64,000 bases of DNA from Rhodosalinus sp041365695 (GTDB taxonomy: Bacteria > Pseudomonadota > Alphaproteobacteria > Rhodobacterales > Rhodobacteraceae): positions 62,001 through 126,000 of the forward strand of contig NZ_JBGFSJ010000002.1 of the NCBI RefSeq assembly GCF_041365695.1. The letters run 5' to 3'. The notes below the pieces were generated by a model that was given only the letters and a program-made list of their open reading frames with translations, ran no database searches and had not been told where the DNA came from. Each line of letters starts with the position of its first letter. Within the stretch, counting starts at the first letter, position 1. Position numbers and translations under genes: made by a program. Positions 30,508 through 39,460 of the stretch are shown here, one piece after another.

Positions 30508-31362
30508 TTACCCCGAACGCGCCGGGCACGCGGCCTCCGGGACGATCTCGCCGCCATCCGCCGGAGCATGACGAGGCGCGCGCGGGCCGGTGCGCGGCGT
30601 CACGATCAGGCGGGCAGGGTCCGAGAGTTCCACGACATCGAGACGGCAGCCGTAGACCTGCTCCAGAATTTCGGGCCGGAGAACCTCGCCGGCCGCCCCT
30701 TCGCCCGCGACGCGGCCCTCCTGCAGCAGCGTGACGCGATCGGCGAACATGGCCGTCAGCGTCAGGTCGTGCATCACCGCGACCACGCCGCCGCCTGCGC
30801 GGGCGTAATCGCGGGCCAGCTCCATCACCTGGAGCTGGTGCGCGATGTCGAGGCTCGCCACCGGCTCGTCGAGGAACAGCCAACGGGGGCCCTCGGGGGC
30901 CACCGGCTCCCAGACCTGGGCGAGCACGCGGGCGAGCTGGGCGCGGGCCTGCTCGCCGCCCGAGAGTTCCTGGTAGTGCCGGCCCTCGTAGCCCGCAAGG
31001 TCCACCCGCGCGAGCGCCGCGCGGGCGCGCGCGGTGGCCCCCGCGCCCGCCTGGCCGCCCGCCTCGGCGCCGAAGCGCACCACCTCGAGCACCGTGAAGG
31101 GAAAGGCCAGCCGCGTGAACTGCGCGAGGACCCCGCGCCGCCGCGCGAGCTGCCAGGGGCGCAGCTTTCGCGGGTCCTCGCCTTCGAGCAAGAGCCGCCC
31201 CTCCGCCGCGATCTCGCCGGTGAGCGCGCGCATCAGGGTGGTCTTGCCCGAGCCGTTCGGCCCGACGATCGCGGTCAGCGCGCCGGGCATGGCGCGGAAG
31301 TCGAGGCCGTCGAGAACCCGGCGTCGGCCCAGCGTGACCGTGAGGCTGGAGGCGTCGATCAT
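30508..31362 (-). CDS. hmuV: heme ABC transporter ATP-binding protein
   Basis: A 284-residue ABC ATPase of the HmuV type. Walker A is GPNGSGKTT (34-42), the signature is LSGGEQARAQLARVL, and Walker B is WLFLDEPVASLD, with the HmuV-like pairing DIAHQLQVMELARDYA. It energises heme import through HmuU. It is the last gene of the minus-strand hmuSTUV unit, starting seven bases after the hmuU stop. A C-terminal tail of ~25 Pro/Arg/Ala-rich residues exceeds the usual family end and approaches the poly-G region, so the exact stop could be affected by an indel there. Confidence 0.93.
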   Translation of the reverse strand: MIDASSLTVTLGRRRVLDGLDFRAMPGALTAIVGPNGSGKTTLMRALTGEIAAEGRLLLEGEDPRKLRPWQLARRRGVLAQFTRLAFPFTVLEVVRFGAEAGGQAGAGATARARAALARVDLAGYEGRHYQELSGGEQARAQLARVLAQVWEPVAPEGPRWLFLDEPVASLDIAHQLQVMELARDYARAGGGVVAVMHDLTLTAMFADRVTLLQEGRVAGEGAAGEVLRPEILEQVYGCRLDVVELSDPARLIVTPRTGPRAPRHAPADGGEIVPEAACPARSG

Positions 31363-31369
31363 GCGCGCC

Positions 31370-32440
31370 TCACAGGTCCGGCACGCCGCGCCGGCGCAGA
31401 AGGATCCACAGGAAGACCGGCGCTCCCAGAAGCGCGGTGATGATCCCGATCGGAAGTTCGGCCGGTGCGATGACCGTGCGCGACAGCATGTCGGCGCCCA
31501 CCAGCAGGCTCGCGCCCAGAAGCGCCGCGTTGGGCAGAAGGCGGCGGTGGTCCGGCCCCGTGGCGAGACGCAGGAGATGCGGCACGACGATGCCCACGAA
31601 CCCGATGCCCCCCGAGACGGCCACCGCCGCGCCCGTCGCCGCGGCGACCGAGAGGATGGCGAGGTTCTTCATCCGCTGCACCGGCACGCCCATATGCGCC
31701 GCGGCCGCCTCGCCGAGCGCGAGACCGTTGAGCCTGCGCGCGAGCCAGAGCGTCCCGGCCATCGCGGCGAGCATGATCGGCGCGGCCACGGCCAGCTTCG
31801 GCCAGGCCGCGCCGGCGAGGGAGCCGAGCCCCCAAAAGGTGAGGTCGCGCAACTGCTGGTCGTCGGCGACGTAGACCAGAAGGCCCGTCGCCGCGCCGGC
31901 GAGCGCGCCGAGCGCGATCCCCGCCAGGAGCATCGTGGCCACCGAGGTCTGCCCCGCGCGGGTGGAGACGCCGTAAAGGACCATCGTCGCGGCCCATCCG
32001 CCGAGGAACGCGGCGACCGGCACGGTATAGATGCCGGTGGCCGCGGCGATCGCCGGCGGCAGCAGGCCCCCCAACACGATGGCCGACACCGCCCCAAGCC
32101 CGGCCCCGGCACCGACGCCGACGAGCCCCGGATCGGCGAGCGGGTTGCGGAAGAGCCCCTGCATCACCGCGCCGGAGACCGCCAGCGCCGCGCCCACCAG
32201 GAGACCCGTGGTGAGGCGCGGCAGGCGGATCTCGAGGATCACGATCCTTTCCTGCAGCGTCAGGCCCTCGCCCGAGACGACACGGGCGAGGGCGTCGGTC
32301 AGCGACACGCCCGCCGTCCCCGTGGCGAGCGACGCCCAACTCGTCAGAAGGGCCAGCGCGACGAGCCCCCATGTGGCGCGCCGTGCGAGCAGGCTGCGGT
32401 CGCCCGCGGCAGGAGGCGCGCCCTCGGCGATGGCGACCAT
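31370..32440 (-). CDS. hmuU: heme ABC transporter permease (FecCD family)
   Basis: A 356-residue inner-membrane permease with about ten helices. It carries the FecCD/BtuC hallmarks: RLPRLTTGLLVGAALAVSGAVMQGLFRNPLADPGLVGVG split over residues 52-90, and a GFVGIVVPHLLRL segment near 278. A ~20-residue Ala/Pro-rich cytoplasmic extension precedes helix 1. It starts three bases after hmuT and works with HmuT and HmuV. Confidence 0.94.
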   Translation of the reverse strand: MVAIAEGAPPAAGDRSLLARRATWGLVALALLTSWASLATGTAGVSLTDALARVVSGEGLTLQERIVILEIRLPRLTTGLLVGAALAVSGAVMQGLFRNPLADPGLVGVGAGAGLGAVSAIVLGGLLPPAIAAATGIYTVPVAAFLGGWAATMVLYGVSTRAGQTSVATMLLAGIALGALAGAATGLLVYVADDQQLRDLTFWGLGSLAGAAWPKLAVAAPIMLAAMAGTLWLARRLNGLALGEAAAAHMGVPVQRMKNLAILSVAAATGAAVAVSGGIGFVGIVVPHLLRLATGPDHRRLLPNAALLGASLLVGADMLSRTVIAPAELPIGIITALLGAPVFLWILLRRRGVPDL

Positions 32441-32443
32441 GGC

Positions 32444-33286
32444 TCAGCTCCCGTTCGGGTAGAGCGCGGCGTGGAGATCGGCGACGGCCTCGGCCGTGCG
32501 CGGGCCGAATCCCAGAAGATAGAGCCCGTCCATCTCGACCAGCCGGCCGTCTCGGCCGGCGGGCGTGGCGGCGAGGGCCGGGTGCGACAGCACCCCGGCG
32601 CCGCCATGGCCCGCGCGGCCCTCCATCATCAGCACCACGTCGGGCGCCGCGGCGAGCACCGCCTCGTCGGTGAGCGGCTTGTAGCCCTCGAAGCCCGTGA
32701 CCGCGTTCTCGCCCCCCGCGAGGCGGATCATGGAATCGGCCGCGGTGCCGCTGCCCGACGCCATGAGCCGTCCGCCCTCGGCCGACAGCAGGAAGAGCAC
32801 GCGTGCCGGCTCGCCGATGTCTTCCGAGCGTTCTCGGATCGCGCGCATGTCCGCGCGGATCGACGCGGCGAGCGCCGCCGCCCTGTCGTCAAGGCCGAGG
32901 GCCGCGCCCACCGCCTCGACCTTCCGGGCGACGCCCTCCGCGTCGCTGGCGTCGGGGATCGTGACGAACGGGATTTCGGCCGCGGCCAGAAGTTCGACCG
33001 TCTCGGGCGGGCCGGCGCCTTCCTCCGCGAGGATGAGGTCCGGCGCGACCGACAGCACGCCCTCCGGCGAGAGCCGCCGGACATAACCCACGTCGGGCAG
33101 GGCTTCAGCGTCGGGCGGCCAGGTCGATGTCGTGTCGCGCGCGACGAGGCGATCACCCGCGCCGAGGGCGAAGACGGTCTCGGTGACCGAGCCGCCCACC
33201 GCGACGATGCGCTCCGCCGCGGCGGCGCCGAGCGGGAGGCAGAGGAGGGCGAACGCGGCGGCGAGGCCGGTGGGTCGGATGGTCAT
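32444..33286 (-). CDS. hmuT: periplasmic heme-binding protein
   Basis: A 280-residue member of the type III (BtuF/FhuD-like) binding-protein family. It has a signal peptide (1-23, ending AAAA), ERIVAVGGSVTETVFALG at the mature N-terminus, and two lobes joined by a long helix. The start ATG overlaps the hmuS stop (ATGA). The larger open frame upstream is a shadow of hmuS. Position between hmuS and hmuU supports the heme assignment over other type III ligands. Confidence 0.93.
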   Translation of the reverse strand: MTIRPTGLAAAFALLCLPLGAAAAERIVAVGGSVTETVFALGAGDRLVARDTTSTWPPDAEALPDVGYVRRLSPEGVLSVAPDLILAEEGAGPPETVELLAAAEIPFVTIPDASDAEGVARKVEAVGAALGLDDRAAALAASIRADMRAIRERSEDIGEPARVLFLLSAEGGRLMASGSGTAADSMIRLAGGENAVTGFEGYKPLTDEAVLAAAPDVVLMMEGRAGHGGAGVLSHPALAATPAGRDGRLVEMDGLYLLGFGPRTAEAVADLHAALYPNGS

Positions 33287-34335
33287 GCCGTCGCCTCCGC
33301 GGTCTCGGCCGGGGCGAGCTCGGCGGCCATGGCGTTCCAGGCCACGGGCTCGGCTTCCTTGCGCTTGCCGAAGCATTGCAGGATGAGCCGCCCCTCCTCG
33401 TCGAAGGCTTCGACCGAGATCGCGGGCCCGCGCTGCGTGGGCTTCCACACGCGCCAGACCTCGGCGACGTGATCCGCCCGCAGATGCAGGTTGAAGCGCG
33501 GGTCCATCACGTTCTGCCAGGGGCCCATCGGGGTCAGCGTGTGGATCGTTCCGGCGTGGATCTGGATGCAACCCGGATTGCCCACGAAGAGCATGATCTC
33601 GATGCCCTCGGCGGCGCAGTGCTCCAGCATCGCGGTGACGGCCTCGGGGGCGAGCGGCTCGACATAGGGTGCGCCGGCCGCGCGGTAGGCGCCCAGGCGG
33701 TTCATCTTGAGCTTGGAGACGAGGCGCAGGAACTGGTGGGTATCGGTCATCCGCTCCCACTCCTTGCGCAGGATGTCGATCCTGTCCTCGCGGATCCACG
33801 CGCCCTCCGGCGGTGTGCGCGGCGCGACGTCGAACTCGCGGCTTTCGTCGCCCGTGGCGAGCGTGGCGACGAGGCGATCGAAGGCCGCGATGTCCGAGGC
33901 GGGTTTCAGGTGCACCTTGTGGACCGCGTCGCCGGCGGCGTCGAAGACCTGCAGGCTGCGCCGGAGGCCGGCCCCCGTCTCCTCGGTCACCGCGAAGGCG
34001 TGGGCCCAGTGCTTGGGGAACATGCGCAGATCGATCTCGGGGCCGAGCACCATCGTCGCGTGCTCGCCGGGATGATACTCCAGATAGCTGCCCACCCGCT
34101 CATGCACCGCGCTTTCGTTGCGGGTGAGCGCCATGACCTCGCCAAGCTCCGTCACGGCGGGCATCAGAGCGTTCGGGTGCGCCGCGATCCGGGTCGCCGC
34201 GCGGCCGGTCTCGGCCGCGAGCAGGGCGGCCTCGGGCACGCGCAGCGCCGCCGCGAGATCGCGGGCGCGCAGTTTCGGCCGCTCGGCGCGCGCCGCAAGG
34301 ATGGCATCGGGGGAAATACGGGATGTTTCGCTCAT
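33283..34335 (-). CDS. hmuS: hemin-degrading/heme-trafficking factor
   Basis: A 350-residue cytosolic HemS/ChuS/HmuS-family protein made of two structurally similar halves. The probable heme-ligand His is H78 in TRNESAVHERVGSY. The second half carries FVGNPGCIQIHAGTIH and MDPRFNLHLRADHVAEVW, typical of the family. It receives heme from the ABC system and either degrades it or hands it on. It is the first gene of the minus-strand operon, divergent from hmuR over 184 bp. Upstream AAAGGG is about ten bases from the ATG. Confidence 0.94.
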   Translation of the reverse strand: MSETSRISPDAILAARAERPKLRARDLAAALRVPEAALLAAETGRAATRIAAHPNALMPAVTELGEVMALTRNESAVHERVGSYLEYHPGEHATMVLGPEIDLRMFPKHWAHAFAVTEETGAGLRRSLQVFDAAGDAVHKVHLKPASDIAAFDRLVATLATGDESREFDVAPRTPPEGAWIREDRIDILRKEWERMTDTHQFLRLVSKLKMNRLGAYRAAGAPYVEPLAPEAVTAMLEHCAAEGIEIMLFVGNPGCIQIHAGTIHTLTPMGPWQNVMDPRFNLHLRADHVAEVWRVWKPTQRGPAISVEAFDEEGRLILQCFGKRKEAEPVAWNAMAAELAPAETAEATA

Positions 34336-34398
34336 GGGGTCCGCCCTTTCTCGTCGTCCGGACCTGCTCTGGCGGCGGCTCGAGGGCGCGGACTTCTC

Positions 34399-34413
34399 TT
34401 GACTGTTTCAGTC
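34399..34413. promoter_or_regulatory. inverted repeat with -35-like element in hmuS/hmuR divergent region
   Basis: TTGACT (34399-34404) overlaps the inverted repeat GACTG-TTT-CAGTC (34401-34413), the clearest symmetric element in the 184-bp gap between hmuS and hmuR. I see no canonical Fur (GATAATGATAATC-like) or Irr (TTCTAAA-type) box. It could be the operator of an iron-responsive Rrf2-type or other regulator; this is inference. Confidence 0.35.
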
Positions 34414-34519
34414 GGGATTCGTAAGGCTGCATTCCTGACACATCAAGTAAGAATTGCACGACGCGGTCACGCCAGCCCGACGCCATCCCGACCCGCACCT
34501 GGAAAAAGGAAGGGAAAGG

Positions 34520-36646
34520 ATGAGAACGGGCAAAGTGCGCCTGCTCTGGGGCGCTGCCGCGACGGCGCTGGCCGCGGTGCTCGGGGGGCAGGTCTCGGCG
34601 CAGGAGACGGAGGGCGGTTTCACGCCGCTCGGGCGACTGGTTCTCGGCGCCGGCACGGAGAAGGTGGCGATCGATACGCCGCAGGCGGTGACGGTGCTGG
34701 AACAGGAGGACATCGACCGCGAACAGGCGACGACCGTGGGCGAGCTCTTCGACACGGTCCCGGGGGTCGAGACCGGCGGCTCCGGCCGCCTTCTGGGCGA
34801 GGCGTTCAACATCCGGGGCATCGGCAACACCGAACAGACCGCGAGCCAGTCACGAATCATCGTCACCGTGGACGGTACGCCCAAGTTCTTCGAGCAGTAT
34901 CGCACCGGGTCCTTCCTCGGCGACCCGGCGCTCTACAAGCGGGTGTAGATCCTGCGCGGCCCCGCCTCCTCCACCCTCTACGGCTCGGGCGCGATCGGGG
35001 GGGGGGTGATCAACTTCACCACCAAGGATGCCTCGGACTTCCTCGAGCCGGGAGAGACGGGGGCGCTGCGCTTCTCCACGGGCTACGGCTCGAACGGGAA
35101 CGCATGGCGGGGCGGGCTGATCTATGACGCGCGGCCCAACGAGAACGCCGAGTTGCTCTTCGCGCTCAACCGCGCCACGTCGGACGACGTGGAAGACGGC
35201 GACGGCACCACGCTGGACGGCACCGCCTATCAACGCTGGTCCGGGCTGGTGAAGGGCACCTTCCACTTCGGGCAGAACGACGACCAGTCGCTGCGCCTGT
35301 CGTGGTCGCGCACCGACGGCGATCTGGCCGACACGGTTGTGGCGCAGACGGGCGCCTCCGCCGTGGCGGGCTTCGGCACGGCCGAAATCCGCAGCCTCGA
35401 CGACACGGTGACGCTGTCGTGGGATCACCAAGGTGCAGGCAACCCATGGCTCGACCTCGACGTGACGTTGTCGTGGTCGAACACCGAGGTGGAGAAGCGC
35501 GACTTCTCCGCCGGCTTCCTCTGCGCGCCGGGCATCTTCCTTGTCCTTTGCGATAACGATGCCGCCTACGAGCCCCTCTCGCTCAAGGCCGAGAACACCA
35601 TCGAGTTCGGCAGCGGCGCGTGGGAGAACTACCTGACCTTCGGCACGCAGCTCTCGCAGCAGGAGCGCACGGCGTCTTCTTCCCTGGGCGCATTGCCCTT
35701 CCATCCCGAGGGCGCGGACAGCCGCGCCGCGATCTACGCGCAGGGCGAATTCAGCTGGAACGACCGGCTGACCCTCATCCCGGGGCTTCGGTTGGAAAAG
35801 GCGTTCCAGGATCCCGGCGCCGCCGCCGAGGCGGCGGGCGCGCGCGCGACGAAGGAGCTTGCCGTCTCGCCGAAGCTCGCCGTCATGTACGAGCTGAACG
35901 ACGCGTGGTCCGTCTTCGGATCTCTCGCCCGGACCGAGCGCTTGCCGACGCTCGACGAGCTCTATTCGAGCGAAGGAGAGGTGCAGCGCGGGCCCTTTTT
36001 CTTCGGTCCGCGCACGCCGAGCCTGAACCTCGACCCCGAGATCGCCACCACGGTCGAGATCGGCCTCGCCTACGAAGGGTTCGACGTGCTGAACGAGGGC
36101 GACAGCCTGCAAGTCAAGGCGACGGCCTTCAACAACTCGATCCGCGACCTGATCGCCACGACGCCGCGCGCGACGGGGCCGACGACCGGACAGGCGGCGG
36201 TGCCCCATTTCTCGAACGTCGACAGCGCGCGGATCTGGGGCCTCGAATTCGAGGGCGCCTACGATGCCGAGGGCTGGTTCCCGAATGCCGCCTATTCGCT
36301 GGTCCGTTCGGAGGACGAGAGCACCGGCGAAACGCTGACCGACACGCCCGCGGACACCCTCTCGCTAACGCTGGGCACCAGGCTGCCGGAACGCGGCCTC
36401 CGCCTCGGGTGGCGGGGCAACTGGGCGAACAGCAGCACCACCGCCTCGGCCGAGACGAGCGGCGACAGCCATGTCACCCATCACCTCTTCCTCGACTGGA
36501 CGCCCGACTCCGGGCCGCTCGAGGGCATGACGGTGAACCTCGCCGTCGAGAACGTCACGGACGCCACCTACCGGCCCAACCTGCAGCTCGACAACGCGCC
36601 GGGCCGGACCTTCAAGATCGCGCTCACGAAGGAGTTCGACTGGTGA
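34520..36646 (+). pseudogene. hmuR: TonB-dependent heme receptor, interrupted by an in-frame TAG
   Basis: A 709-codon outer-membrane receptor frame. It has a signal peptide (ending VSAQ), a plug domain (about 45-165) and a 22-strand barrel ending in FDW. Codon 143 (34946-34948) is TAG where the family has Glu: RV-stop-ILRGPASSTLYGSGAIGG instead of RVEILRGP. A single G-to-T change explains it. The frame is otherwise open throughout, and a run of ten Gs (34997-35006) lies shortly after. Translation would stop inside the plug, giving no receptor, unless suppressed or unless the base is an error. It heads the operon with the 142-residue protein, exbB, exbD, exbD, tonB and hmuP. AAGGA/GGGAAAGG precedes the ATG. 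Confidence 0.85.
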
Positions 36647-37071
36647 TACGACAGTTTGTCCCGACCCTGCTTGTTTCCCTGGCCATTGCAGGCGCCGCGG
36701 CCGCGAGCGAAGGGGAGACCGACCGATCGCTCCGGCTGGAGCTCAACACGCTGACGCAGACGGAAAGCGCCTGCCGTCTGACCTTCGTGGTGGACAACGC
36801 GCTGGGCGCCGATCTCGATGCCCTCGTCCTCGAGACCGTGGTCTTCGACGCCGGCGGCGTGGTGGAGCGGCTGTCCCTCTTCGATTTTCAGTCGGTGCCG
36901 GAGGGGCGGACCCGGGTGCGCCAGTTCGACCTGCCGGGCGCCGAGTGCGCGGCGCTCGGGCGGGTTCTCGTGAACGCGGCGGAGGACTGTTCGGGCGCGG
37001 GCCTCGAGGCCGGCGTCTGCATGGAGCACCTGCGGCTGGAGAGCCGCGCGGATCTCGAGGTGTCGGGATGA
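36643..37071 (+). CDS. conserved exported protein of the heme/TonB operon, unknown function
   Basis: A 142-residue protein with a signal peptide (1-21, ending AAAAS) and a beta-rich mature part with two to four cysteines (TESACRLTFVVDN, GAECAALG, NAAEDCSGAG, GVCMEHL). The start is GTG at 36643, overlapping the hmuR stop (GTGA), with AAGGAG upstream. Its stop overlaps the exbB start (ATGA). I do not recognise a characterised family. Its fixed place between receptor and energising complex suggests a periplasmic accessory role, and the cysteines suggest disulfides. Confidence 0.7.
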   Translation: MIRQFVPTLLVSLAIAGAAAASEGETDRSLRLELNTLTQTESACRLTFVVDNALGADLDALVLETVVFDAGGVVERLSLFDFQSVPEGRTRVRQFDLPGAECAALGRVLVNAAEDCSGAGLEAGVCMEHLRLESRADLEVSG

Positions 37072-37735
37072 GCGCGCTGGCTGAACTCCTGGCCGGCCTG
37101 CGCGAGGCCGTGGCGCTTGGCGGCCCGGTGGTGGCGCTCCTCGGCGGAGTTTCGATCGTGGCGCTCGCCGTCGTGCTGGCCAAGCTCTGGCAGTTCCGCG
37201 GCCTCGGCGTGGGCCGGCACGAGGCCGCGCGCTCCGTGATGCGGACGCAGGCGCGGAGGCCGCCGCGCGGGCCGCCCTGGCGCGAAGCCCGAGCCACCTG
37301 TCCCCCGTGCTCGCCCGCGCGCTCGGCGAGGGGGCCGGCCAAGCCCGCTCCCGCCTTTTGGCCGAGATCGACGCCGGGCTCGCGCGCCTCGAGTCGGGGT
37401 TCCGCCTGCTCGATTCCGTCGTTCAGCTCGCCCCGCTTCTCGGCCTTTTCGGCACGGTGCTCGGGATGATCGAGGCGTTCCAGGCCCTGCAGGCGGCCGG
37501 GGCGGCCGTCGATCCCTCGGCGCTTGCCGGGGGGATCTGGGTGGCGCTGCTGACCACCGCAGTGGGCCTCGGCGTGGCGATGCCCACGGCGCTCTGCCTC
37601 ACCTATCTCGAATCCCGCGTGGCCGCGGAGCGCGCTCTCTCGGACGAGGCGCTGGAGGTGCTCCTGCGCCCGGGGTTCGGCCCGGACCCCGCGCCGGAGG
37701 CCGCGGCTCACGTCGCGGGGGTGGCCCATGCGTAG
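37068..37735 (+). pseudogene. exbB: ExbB/TolQ proton-channel protein, frameshifted
   Basis: The N-terminal part (37068 to about 37232) encodes helix 1 and the start of the cytoplasmic loop (LWQFRGLGVGRHEAARS). From about 37235 the family sequence continues in another frame (RDADAGAEAAARAALARSPSHLSPVLARALGEG, here given in parts: RDADAGAEAA, ALARSPSHLSP) through helices 2 and 3 (LLDSVVQLAPLLGLFGTVLG and GIWVALLTTAVGLGVAMPT). One base is missing, or two are extra, near 37226-37240. The initiating frame reads on into a non-homologous Pro/Arg-rich tail. The protein should be the proton-channel subunit energising TonB. An assembly error would restore a ~222-residue protein of normal length. Confidence 0.82.
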
Positions 37736-38105
37736 CGCGCCCGGCTTCCGGCGCCGCCGGCTGTCGCTGACGCCGCTCATCGACGTGATCTTCCTGCTGC
37801 TGCTCTTCTTCATGCTCTCCTCCACCTTCACGCGCTTCGGGGAGCTGCCGCTCGCGGCCGCGGCGCGCGGCGCGATGCCGGGCTACGCGCCGCCGGTCTT
37901 CGTGCGGCTCGCGCCCGACGCGATCAGCGTGAACGGCGAGGCCACGGCGCTCGAACACGCGGCGGCGGCGGTCAGGGCGCGCCTGGGCGAGGACGGCCGC
38001 GCCGTTCTGGTCAGCCTGCAAGGGGAGGTCACGGCGCAGCGGCTGACCGATCTGCTGGTCGCGCTCCGGTCCGTCCCGTCCGCCGACGTCCGGGTGCTCG
38101 GCTGA
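37728..38105 (+). CDS. exbD: ExbD biopolymer transport protein
   Basis: A 125-residue protein with a short Arg-rich cytoplasmic start, one membrane helix and a periplasmic domain. The helix begins LTPLIDVIFLLLLFFML, with the proton-carrying Asp at residue 19 intact. It overlaps the exbB end by eight bases. It should form the ExbB5-ExbD2-like motor that drives TonB. Confidence 0.93.
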   Translation: MRSAPGFRRRRLSLTPLIDVIFLLLLFFMLSSTFTRFGELPLAAAARGAMPGYAPPVFVRLAPDAISVNGEATALEHAAAAVRARLGEDGRAVLVSLQGEVTAQRLTDLLVALRSVPSADVRVLG

Positions 38106-38107
38106 CC

Positions 38108-38506
38108 GTGGCGGGCCGCCGGACATATCGCCGCGCGCGCGGGGAGCCCACGATCGCGCTCATCAACGTGGTCTTCCTGATGCTGGTCTTCTTCCTCGTC
38201 GCCGGATCGCTGGCCCCGCCCCTCGACGGCGACGTGAAACTCGTCCGCGCGGCGGAGCTCGACCGGAGCGCCCCGCCGGACGCGCTGGTGATCCGCGCCG
38301 ACGGCACGACGCTCCATCGCGGCCGGCCGGTGTCGGCCGCGGACTACCTCGCCCGGTGCGCCGAGGAGACGGGCGCGACCGCCCCGGCCGCCCGCCTCGT
38401 GCCCGACCGCGCGCTCCCCGCGCGCCGCCTGGCGGACATCGCGGGCGCGCTGCGCGCGGCCGGGGCGGGGGAGGTGATCCTCGTGACCGAGAGGGCGCTT
38501 CCGTGA
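38108..38506 (+). CDS. second ExbD-like protein with Asn replacing the essential Asp
   Basis: A 132-residue protein with the ExbD layout: basic N-terminus, one helix (IALINVVFLMLVFFLVAG) and a periplasmic domain. In the helix the motif is A-L-I-N rather than P-L-I-D, so residue 20, which aligns with the protonatable Asp, is Asn. It starts with GTG two bases after the first exbD stop, and its stop overlaps tonB (GTGA). It cannot carry protons in the standard way. It may pair with the Asp-bearing ExbD to make a heterodimer. Confidence 0.88.
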   Translation: MAGRRTYRRARGEPTIALINVVFLMLVFFLVAGSLAPPLDGDVKLVRAAELDRSAPPDALVIRADGTTLHRGRPVSAADYLARCAEETGATAPAARLVPDRALPARRLADIAGALRAAGAGEVILVTERALP

Positions 38507-39456
38507 CGCCGCGGGCGCTCATCCTCGCCGGGGCCGTTTCTGCCGCGCTTCATCTCGCCGCGCTGGGCGTCGTCCTGCGGCCCGAGCCCGACGCGGCGAT
38601 GGCGGGGGGCGGCGCGCCCAGCGCGGTCGCGCGCCTCGGCGACAGCTTCGCCGATCTCGCCGCAGGCGGCGCGGCCTCTCCGCCTCCGCCTGCCCAACAG
38701 GGGCCGGCCGCGACCGCACCGGCTCCGCAGCCGGTGGAGCCTGAGCGCGCCGAGGCCGTTGCGCCTGCACAAGCGGCGCCTGCCGCCCGCCCGGACACTG
38801 CCGCAGCGCCCGCGCACGAGCAGGCGCCCGCGCCTGCGCGACAGGCCGCGGCCGTCCCCGCGAAGACTGCGGCCACCGCCCCTGCGGCCGTGCCGGAGGA
38901 GAGCGCCCGGGCCGCGGGCCAGCCTGCCTTCACGCCGCCGGCGGCGGCGGCAGAGCGCGTGACCGGCGTGGCCCCGGTGCGTGTCCGGCAAGCCTCGGCG
39001 GAGACCCCGCGCCCCCGCCCGCGGCCTCCGCGCCGGCAGGAGCCCGAGCCGTCCCAGGCGCGCGCGCCCGCCGCGCCGGCCCCCGCGGGCAACGCCGAAC
39101 GGAGCGCGCGGCGGGGCGACGCCCAGGGCGCCCGGGACGCCGAGGCGACGCGCGCCGCGACGGTCACGACCAGCCCGAGGGCGGAAATCGGCCGCGCCGA
39201 GGCCGCGAACTACGGCGGCCGCGTGCTGCGCCAGATCGCGCGCACCCGGAAGGAGCGCGTGCGCGGCCGCGGCGTCGCGGTGGTCGGCTTCCGGATCGGG
39301 GGGAGCGGCGAGCTCGTCCCGGTCAGCGTCCTGAGAAGCTCCGGCGCGCGCGATCTCGACCGCGCGGCGCTCGATCACATCCGCCGCGCCGGGCCCTTCC
39401 CGGCCCCGCCGCGCGGCGCGCCGCGGAGCTTCTCCTTCGAGTTCGCGGGCCGGTGA
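38503..39456 (+). CDS. tonB: TonB energy-transducing protein
   Basis: A 317-residue protein with one N-terminal helix (about 4-22), a very long Pro/Ala-rich periplasmic spacer (about 60-215, with PRPRPRPPRRQEPEP), and a C-terminal TonB domain (about 235-317: YGGRVLRQIARTRKERVRGR, VGFRIGGSGELVPVSVLRSSG). The start is GTG overlapping the previous stop. It transmits ExbBD motion to HmuR and possibly also to BtuB at 60.4 kb. The low-complexity spacer is compositionally extreme but usual for TonB. Confidence 0.92.
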   Translation: MTPRALILAGAVSAALHLAALGVVLRPEPDAAMAGGGAPSAVARLGDSFADLAAGGAASPPPPAQQGPAATAPAPQPVEPERAEAVAPAQAAPAARPDTAAAPAHEQAPAPARQAAAVPAKTAATAPAAVPEESARAAGQPAFTPPAAAAERVTGVAPVRVRQASAETPRPRPRPPRRQEPEPSQARAPAAPAPAGNAERSARRGDAQGARDAEATRAATVTTSPRAEIGRAEAANYGGRVLRQIARTRKERVRGRGVAVVGFRIGGSGELVPVSVLRSSGARDLDRAALDHIRRAGPFPAPPRGAPRSFSFEFAGR

Positions 39457-39460
39457 CGCC

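Noticed and set aside
34336..34519. Fur or Irr box between hmuS and hmuR
   Set aside because: I looked for GATAATGATAATC-like and TTCTAAA-type palindromes and found none. Only the GACTG/CAGTC repeat is symmetric, so I report that without naming the regulator.
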